The notes under the pieces: generated by a model
The model's input: only the letters and a program-made list of their open reading frames with translations
Told to the model about the DNA's origin: nothing
Database searches by the model: none
Made by a program: the position numbers and the translations under genes
In this document: one piece after another, positions 17,249 to 21,192 of the stretch
How the letters are laid out: every line of letters begins with the position of its first letter
How positions within the stretch are numbered: position 1 is the stretch's first letter
Assembly (NCBI GenBank): GCA_026705105.1
Contig: JAPPBK010000113.1
Location: forward strand, 1 to 21,192
Reading direction: 5' to 3'
Length of the DNA stretch: 21,192 nucleotides
From: Chloroflexota bacterium
GTDB taxonomy: Bacteria; Chloroflexota; Dehalococcoidia; Bin125

Positions 17249-18354
17249 GAACGGACGAGAGCGGAGGGCGGGGTGAACACCGGCGCGCTCTGGGTCGGGT
17301 CGCCGTCGCCGAAGATGCCCTGGTAGATGCTGGTCCACTTGCCCGCGTGACTGCCGGCGACCGTGATGCTGATGAAGGACGGGTCGGCGACCTTGGACAT
17401 TGGCGCGTCGAGATCGGCCTCCGAAAGGCCGTACTTCTCGGGTACGTATTCGTTGATGCCACCGCCCATCGTCGGCGTGGCGAGGCGCTCGCGCAGCGGG
17501 AGCGCGGTGAACTCCATGATCGCTTCGCGGATGTTGTCCTTGGACCAGCCATCGGCGCGGTAGACATCGGCGTGTTCGGGGCTGACCACGAACATCGTCG
17601 GCGAGACCTGGCCGCGCGGCTTGACGACCTGCTGGAACGCCATGGCAAGCGATCCGGTCAGCGCGCGGGCGTCGCGGCTGGTCTGGTCGATGCAGACGCG
17701 CGGGCCGCCGGTCGTGGGCAGCAGCGAGACCACGCTGTCATCGGGATCGTAGCCGTGCTCGACGTGGAAGGGCTCCCAGGGCGAGGAATCCTCGTCCTCG
17801 GCGTAGCTCAGGGTCCACTTGTGTCCGCCGCCCTGGATGGCCTGCTCGATTTCGCCCGGCACAGCCCCGCCGATGTTGCGCAGCATCAGCCGCAGGGCAC
17901 GTCCTAGGGTGGAGTTGGCTCGATTGCCCTGGCCCAGCGCGTTGAGTCCCCAGTTCATGCCGATCGCTCTGCGTACCGGTCCGTTGACCAGCATCATCGG
18001 CGCGAGGCCGGCCGTCGTTGCGATCGAGCCGTGCAGCGGGAAGCGTCCGCCGGCGGCCGCTTCGACCGAGGCGAGCACGACGGGGAAGTACTCGGGCTTG
18101 CAGCCGGCCATGACCGCGTTGATGGCGGCCTTCTCGACCGTCATCGGCGCCATGTTGGGCGGGAGCGTCGCCACTACCGCCCGCGAGTCGCTCCACTGCT
18201 CAGGCGCGCGCTCCAGCATCCGGTCGACGCGCTCGCGCGTCGGCGGAACGACCGGGAGGCCGTCGGTGATGCCCTGGTCAAACATGAACTCGTGGACATC
18301 GTCGTGGTCGGCGATCTCTATGACTCTTGAGTAAACGTCGGAGTCGCCGGACAC
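17245..18354 (-). CDS. UGSC-neighbourhood protein, paralogue B (unknown function)
   Basis: 369 residues from GTG at 18354. The full-length paralogue of the genes on either side: TDGLPVVPPTRERV at 30-43, VEKAAINAVMAG at 73-84, VNGPVRRAIGMN at 123-134, GQGNRANSTLGRALRL at 141-156, and SPEHADVYRADGWSKDNIREAIME at 258-281. Closest by eye to paralogue C. Only two cysteines (C85, C221), neither in a CxxC motif; C221 (RVCID) has a counterpart in C (RLCID) but not in A (VADE). There is thus no sign that the domain itself is a thiol enzyme. The start has only a weak AAGG before it. A REP-like palindrome separates it by 121 bp from the UGSC gene upstream, while the downstream gene is coupled by ATGA. 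Confidence 0.87.
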   Translation of the reverse strand: MSGDSDVYSRVIEIADHDDVHEFMFDQGITDGLPVVPPTRERVDRMLERAPEQWSDSRAVVATLPPNMAPMTVEKAAINAVMAGCKPEYFPVVLASVEAAAGGRFPLHGSIATTAGLAPMMLVNGPVRRAIGMNWGLNALGQGNRANSTLGRALRLMLRNIGGAVPGEIEQAIQGGGHKWTLSYAEDEDSSPWEPFHVEHGYDPDDSVVSLLPTTGGPRVCIDQTSRDARALTGSLAMAFQQVVKPRGQVSPTMFVVSPEHADVYRADGWSKDNIREAIMEFTALPLRERLATPTMGGGINEYVPEKYGLSEADLDAPMSKVADPSFISITVAGSHAGKWTSIYQGIFGDGDPTQSAPVFTPPSALVRS

Positions 18355-18380
18355 GGGATGGCCTTACCAGACGGCACTCG

Positions 18381-18434
18381 GGGGGAACCCCCCCCCTCTG
18401 CCTTCGGCATCTCCCCCCGCTGCGCGGGGGGAGA
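18381..18434. repeat. REP-like GC-rich palindrome, second clear copy
   Basis: GGGGG-AA-CCCCC (18381-18392), then TGCC-TTC-GGCA (18399-18409), then TCTCCCCCCGC-TGC-GCGGGGGGAGA (18410-18434, 11-bp perfect stem). It repeats the order CCCCCCTCTG, TTC-looped hairpin, CATCTCCCCCCGC hairpin seen at 12821-12870. It lies 41 bp after the UGSC gene, inside the co-directional gene run, so it may partly terminate transcription or protect the upstream mRNA end. Confidence 0.65.
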
Positions 18435-18475
18435 GTGAGAAGTCTGCGTTCTTCCCCAATGGAGAGATGAAGGAG

Positions 18476-19006
18476 TTACTCCACCGGGGCCATCAAGGTG
18501 TCGAGAATCTCGTCGACGAAGCGTTCGGCGTGTTCGTGCATCTCGGCGTCGGTTCGGTCCTGCATCGGATGCGGGATGAAGACGCGGCGCACTTCCTCGA
18601 GTCCCAGTCGCTCGGCCTGATGGCTGGCGGCCTTGATGAACTCGGAAGTAGCGACGAAAACGCTGGGCTTGCCCTGCAATTCGAAGAACACGGTGTCGTG
18701 CACACTGCACGTCGTGCAGGATCCTCAATCGGCGAGCGCTTCGATGACGAAGTCGCACTCCTCCAGAATTGCGTCCTTGATCGGCTGGGGGGCCGGCTTG
18801 GCGACGGTCGGCTTCATGAAGCGGCGCGTCTCGACTCCGGGCGCGCGCTCGTGCAGCAGTTCCTCGAGTCGGTCGAGGAAGACGTCGCCGCGCGGCTTGG
18901 AGATGTCGAGCAGCGCAATCGTCCCATGCAACGCCTCGGGGCGCGGCGTGAGCGATCGCTTGATCGGCACTCGTTCGTCGGTGGGGTCGAGGATCTGGGT
19001 AACCAT
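18476..19006 (-). CDS. UGSC family selenoprotein (in-frame TGA read as selenocysteine)
   Basis: One gene of 176 residues with TGA at 18727-18725 as codon 94. Codons 1-93 begin MVTQILDPTDERV and end DFVIEALAD. The frame then reads TGA-Gly-Ser-Cys-Thr-Thr-Cys-Ser-Val-His-Asp, i.e. U-G-S-C-T-T-C, the defining motif of UGSC selenoproteins. It continues without break to TAA at 18476 with a conserved-looking half (TVFFELQGKPSVFVATS, FIPHP, AERFVDEIL). Sec94 with C97 and C100 gives UxxCxxC, a redox-active arrangement like that in the selenoprotein subunits of glycine and D-proline reductases. GGAGAGG lies just upstream of the ATG at 19006. Sits 70 bp after the thioredoxin-fused gene. The alternative, a nonsense-broken gene, is unlikely because both halves match one family and the stop falls exactly on the expected Sec. 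Confidence 0.9.
18697..18724 (-). promoter_or_regulatory. Candidate bacterial SECIS element directly after the Sec codon
   Basis: Counting from the first base after UGA, nucleotides 14-19 and 23-28 (CGUGCA / UGCACG) form a 6-bp stem with loop GUG at 20-22. A GU in an apical loop about 17-25 nt after the UGA is what SelB recognises in known bacterial SECIS elements. A competing 6-bp hairpin, CTGCAC-GAC-GTGCAG, occupies nucleotides 6-20; only one can form at a time. Confidence 0.6.
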
Positions 19007-19076
19007 TGGACCTCTCCATCAACGCGCCGTCTGCAGGGTTGCGGCGCGCTATTCGCAGTCTGTCATACTCGGCGTC

Positions 19077-20654
19077 TCAAACGCCGATCTTCGCGCTGGT
19101 CGGCAAGGAGTACGCGCCCCCGGCCCAGCCGCCGAGGATGGTTGAGAACTTCGCCGCCGGCGAACCGGCGACGACGAGGATGATGTTGGACTTGTCGCGG
19201 AACTTGGACACCGGCATATCGAGCGCGGCTTCCCCACCGAAGCGCTCAACAATATCGGGCGGCAAACCGCAGCCGGCGTCGTCGGAACGCAGGCGGTCCT
19301 TGAGCGGGATCGCCGTTTCTTCCATGATGCACTCGCGGACATCGTCCTTGGACCAGCCCGAGCGCCCGAAGATGCCGGCATGGTCGGGCGAGAGGACGAC
19401 AAGCGTGTCGACCATCGGCGACTTGGGGTCCTGCATACAACTCATCGAGAGCGCCAAGGTGCCGGCAAGCCCGCGGCCGTCGCGCGAGCGCTCGTCGGCA
19501 ACCGTGGCCGGTCCGCCGGACATGGCCAGCAGGGTTGCGACATCGTCGGTCGGCTCGAAGCCGCGCTCGACGGCGAGCGATTCCCACGGACTGGCGTCTT
19601 CGTGTTCGGCAAAGTTCATGGTCAGTCGGTGCGGACCGCCCTGGGTCGCGCGGTCGGTGCCGCCGGGCACACTGCCGCCGACGTTTCGGGCGCAGAGCCT
19701 GAGCGCCCGTCCGATGGACGCATTGGCGCGGTTGCCGCTGCCCAGCGCATTGTGCAGGTAATTCATCCCGATCCGGTCGCGAATCGGTCCGTTGAAGACG
19801 CCGACCGGCGTCGCGCCCATGGTCGTGGCAAGTACGCCGTGGATGTTGAAACTCTCGGTGCAGGCGATTTCGACCAGGGTGATGATCGAGGGCAGATACT
19901 CGGGCTTCGCACCGGCCATGACGGCGTTGATCGCGATCTTCTCCACCGTGATTGGCGCGAGGTTGGGCGGCATGACCGCGACTTCCTCCTGCGGATCGCG
20001 CTGCGTGCCCTGGAGCATCTTCCAGACCCGCTCGCGGGTCGGCGGCACGACCGGGAAGCCGTCGGTATAGCCCTGCTCGTACATGAACTCGTGGATGTCA
20101 TCGCTGGCGGCGAGGTCAACGAGTCGTGAGAGCAGGTCGCCGCTCTTCAGCGCCTGCAGCCGCTCGTAAATGCCCGGCTCGTAGTTGCGGGCGCCGCAGC
20201 CGGGGCGCTGCTCGGGCAACGACTCCCAGTCGATGGCGGTGTCTGTTCCGGATCGGCCGGCAAGCGCCATCGATTCGCCGGCAATCTCGCGCCACTCGTG
20301 CTTATCGAAGCCGAAGGTCTGCAGCGTGCAGTTCTGCTCCTCGTCGTAGAGGAAGAGCGTCGGCACGGTGTCGATGTCGGTCTCGTACGAGAGGCCGAGC
20401 GCATCGTCGTCGAGCAGCGGCATGGTCAGGTCGTGGCGATCCTTGAGCACCGCGATGTCGTCGCGCTTCTGCACGGCGACCCAGACGTCGAGGCCGCCCT
20501 CGGTCGCGCGGTGGACCGCTTCGAGCAGCGGCAGCGTCAGGTTGCAGGTATCGCAATCCTCTTTGACCAGGGCCAGCAAGACCGGCCCGTCAGGCGGGAA
20601 CTGCATCTCTTCGCCTTCGGCATTGGCAAGGGCAAAACGGGTTGGCGGGTGCAT
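19077..20654 (-). CDS. Thioredoxin-like domain fused to UGSC-neighbourhood domain, paralogue A
   Basis: 525 residues, two parts. Residues about 1-130 form a thioredoxin-like domain: VLLALVKEDCDTCNLTLPLLEAV carries the CxxC pair C34/C37 on helix 1, and DTVPTLFLYD has the cis-proline P98. A linker with RPGCGAR (C153) follows. Residues about 176-515 are the same domain as paralogues B and C: YTDGFPVVPPTRERV, VEKIAINAVMAG, FNGPIRDRIGMN, GSGNRANASIGRALRL, SPDHAGIFGRSGWSKDDVRECIMEE. The core function is unknown. I infer that the thioredoxin domain shuttles electrons to or from the neighbouring selenoprotein. This gene opens the minus-strand run. A TAGAAT box ends 6 nt before the ATG and no ribosome-binding site is evident, so the mRNA is probably leaderless. 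Confidence 0.88.
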   Translation of the reverse strand: MHPPTRFALANAEGEEMQFPPDGPVLLALVKEDCDTCNLTLPLLEAVHRATEGGLDVWVAVQKRDDIAVLKDRHDLTMPLLDDDALGLSYETDIDTVPTLFLYDEEQNCTLQTFGFDKHEWREIAGESMALAGRSGTDTAIDWESLPEQRPGCGARNYEPGIYERLQALKSGDLLSRLVDLAASDDIHEFMYEQGYTDGFPVVPPTRERVWKMLQGTQRDPQEEVAVMPPNLAPITVEKIAINAVMAGAKPEYLPSIITLVEIACTESFNIHGVLATTMGATPVGVFNGPIRDRIGMNYLHNALGSGNRANASIGRALRLCARNVGGSVPGGTDRATQGGPHRLTMNFAEHEDASPWESLAVERGFEPTDDVATLLAMSGGPATVADERSRDGRGLAGTLALSMSCMQDPKSPMVDTLVVLSPDHAGIFGRSGWSKDDVRECIMEETAIPLKDRLRSDDAGCGLPPDIVERFGGEAALDMPVSKFRDKSNIILVVAGSPAAKFSTILGGWAGGAYSLPTSAKIGV

Positions 20655-20660
20655 GAATGC

Positions 20661-20689
20661 ATTCTAGCGTTGCGGGTCATCGGTCCGAA
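20661..20689 (-). promoter_or_regulatory. Candidate promoter of the selenoprotein operon, leaderless
   Basis: On the minus strand: TTCGGA (20689-20684), 17-nt spacer, TAGAAT (20666-20661; 5 of 6 consensus matches), then GCATTC and the ATG at 20654. Transcription starting 7 nt after the -10 box would begin at the ATG itself, which fits the missing Shine-Dalgarno sequence. Confidence 0.45.
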
Positions 20690-20691
20690 CG

Positions 20692-20720
20692 TTGACCATG
20701 TCGCAGGTTGGCGCGAAACT
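20692..20720 (+). promoter_or_regulatory. Candidate promoter of the small membrane protein gene
   Basis: TTGACC (20692-20697; 5 of 6), 17-nt spacer, GAAACT (20715-20720; 3 of 6). It gives a leader of about 25 nt that contains GAGGGG before the ATG at 20751. Its -35 box lies 2 bp from the -35 box of the opposite promoter, so both may respond to one regulator. Confidence 0.4.
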
Positions 20721-20750
20721 ACGTCAAGAACAGTTGAGGGGTGTGATCCA

Positions 20751-21080
20751 ATGGCTCAGCTTCGGCGGTTCCTGCTTGCGATAATGGTGGTTGGCGGCCT
20801 GAGTGCGCTCACGCTGGGAGTCGCGGCAGCGGGAGAGCGCGCGATCACGGAGCCGTTGCAAATCGCGGAGGCAGGCGGCGAGGACGACGACAGCCTGCAC
20901 GTCTCGGACGAGTCGCTGGCCACTTCGCTGTTCATCCCCTTCTGCTTCGTCGGCGCGACCGTGCTGGTGTTTATCTGGGCGATCCGCAACCGAGCGAAGC
21001 GCGAGGACGATGAGGAGCCAATGCCCTGGTGGCGGACGCGCGAGTGGTACACGAAGGGCATGGAAGAGGACGGCGGCTGA
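20751..21080 (+). CDS. Small signal-peptide/membrane-anchored hypothetical protein
   Basis: 109 residues. Residues 1-27 (RRFLLAIMVVGGLSALTLGVAAAGE) look like a cleavable signal peptide or first membrane helix. An acidic stretch (about 38-57, with GGEDDDSLH) should lie outside. A second hydrophobic helix at about 58-78 (ATSLFIPFCFVGATVLVFIW) is followed by a charged cytoplasmic-type tail with WWRTREWYTKGME. No family recognised. The start at 20751 is supported by GAGGGG at 20735-20740; longer in-frame ORFs overlap the thioredoxin-fused gene and are shadows. It is divergent from the selenoprotein operon and could share its control. Confidence 0.75.
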   Translation: MAQLRRFLLAIMVVGGLSALTLGVAAAGERAITEPLQIAEAGGEDDDSLHVSDESLATSLFIPFCFVGATVLVFIWAIRNRAKREDDEEPMPWWRTREWYTKGMEEDGG

Positions 21081-21152
21081 GGCCCTGCCGGCCTGTCGAT
21101 GGACTCGCTTGAGCGGGCGCCCTAAAACAGCAGACGCCCCAGGCACGCCGAG

Positions 21153-21192
21153 GTGTCCGACGCTGACCTCATCGCTGCCCAGATACGCGTTG
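21153..21192 (+). CDS. Possible start of another gene, cut by window edge
   Basis: From GTG at 21153 the frame reads VSDADLIAAQIRV to the end of the window, which looks like a natural N-terminus, but only 13 codons are visible and no clear ribosome-binding site precedes it. Between 21081 and 21152 I see only short GC-rich inverted repeats that might terminate the previous gene. No function can be proposed. Confidence 0.2.
   Translation, partial: MSDADLIAAQIRV

Noticed and set aside
18725..18727. TGA as a true stop, making the locus a pseudogene or two small genes
   Set aside because: Frame is kept exactly, both halves belong to one family, the TGA sits at the family's Sec position, a Shine-Dalgarno precedes the first half only, and a SECIS-like stem follows.
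21100..21192. Minus-strand AYLGSDE near the window edge, resembling the C-terminus of a branched-chain amino-acid ABC ATPase
   Set aside because: No stop codon follows; the frame runs on through the small membrane protein gene on the other strand, so the resemblance is probably chance.

Overview
The window is high-GC DNA (by eye in the 60s percent), densely packed, with many ATGA/GTGA start-stop overlaps. Its content is a class II (B12-dependent) ribonucleotide reductase, coenzyme F420 biosynthesis genes (cofD, cofC), an acyl-CoA dehydrogenase, paralogous alpha/beta hydrolases, RDD membrane proteins and a selenocysteine protein of the UGSC type. Together these suggest a free-living Chloroflexota bacterium, perhaps a Dehalococcoidia/SAR202-like lineage, although an actinobacterium-like lineage cannot be excluded. 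This is inference from gene content; no rRNA or tRNA is present to settle it.

Layout. 1-165: 5' end of a sirtuin (minus strand), preceded by a leader-like region with a 21-codon ORF and two hairpins. 463-3816 (plus): a LysM/M23 cell-wall peptidase and two overlapping epoxide-hydrolase-like alpha/beta hydrolases. 3825-4886 (minus): a MetE-core, zinc-methyltransferase-like protein. 4887-5216: regulatory gap with two adjoining palindromes, then nrdJ (plus, to 8099). 8164-10794 (minus): a PHP-domain protein followed by three consecutive zinc-ribbon/RDD membrane proteins. 10868-12814 (plus): a small acidic protein, cofD and cofC, all overlapping. 12875-20654 (minus): a long co-directional run that begins with a thioredoxin-fused protein, then a UGSC selenoprotein read through an in-frame TGA, two further paralogues of the thioredoxin-fused protein, a methyltransferase, an MFS transporter and an acyl-CoA dehydrogenase. 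20751-21080 (plus): a small membrane protein transcribed divergently.

The most interesting region is 16157-20654. An apparent pair of short ORFs at 18476-18703 and 18725-19006 is one selenoprotein gene. The TGA at 18725-18727 is followed in the same frame by Gly-Ser-Cys-Thr-Thr-Cys, giving U-G-S-C-T-T-C, and by a stem-loop with a GU-containing loop about 20 nt downstream, as expected of a bacterial SECIS element. The gene is embedded among three paralogous proteins of about 360-525 residues whose function I do not recognise. One of these carries an N-terminal thioredoxin-like domain with a Cys-Asp-Thr-Cys motif. I infer a selenocysteine/dithiol redox system of unknown substrate in which the thioredoxin domain may be the reductant.

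Three intergenic GC-rich palindromes (near 8106, 12821 and 18381), two of them clearly similar, look like a dispersed REP-like element. A 7-bp tandem repeat lies at 14071-14098. No CRISPR, transposase, phage gene, tRNA or rRNA was seen.
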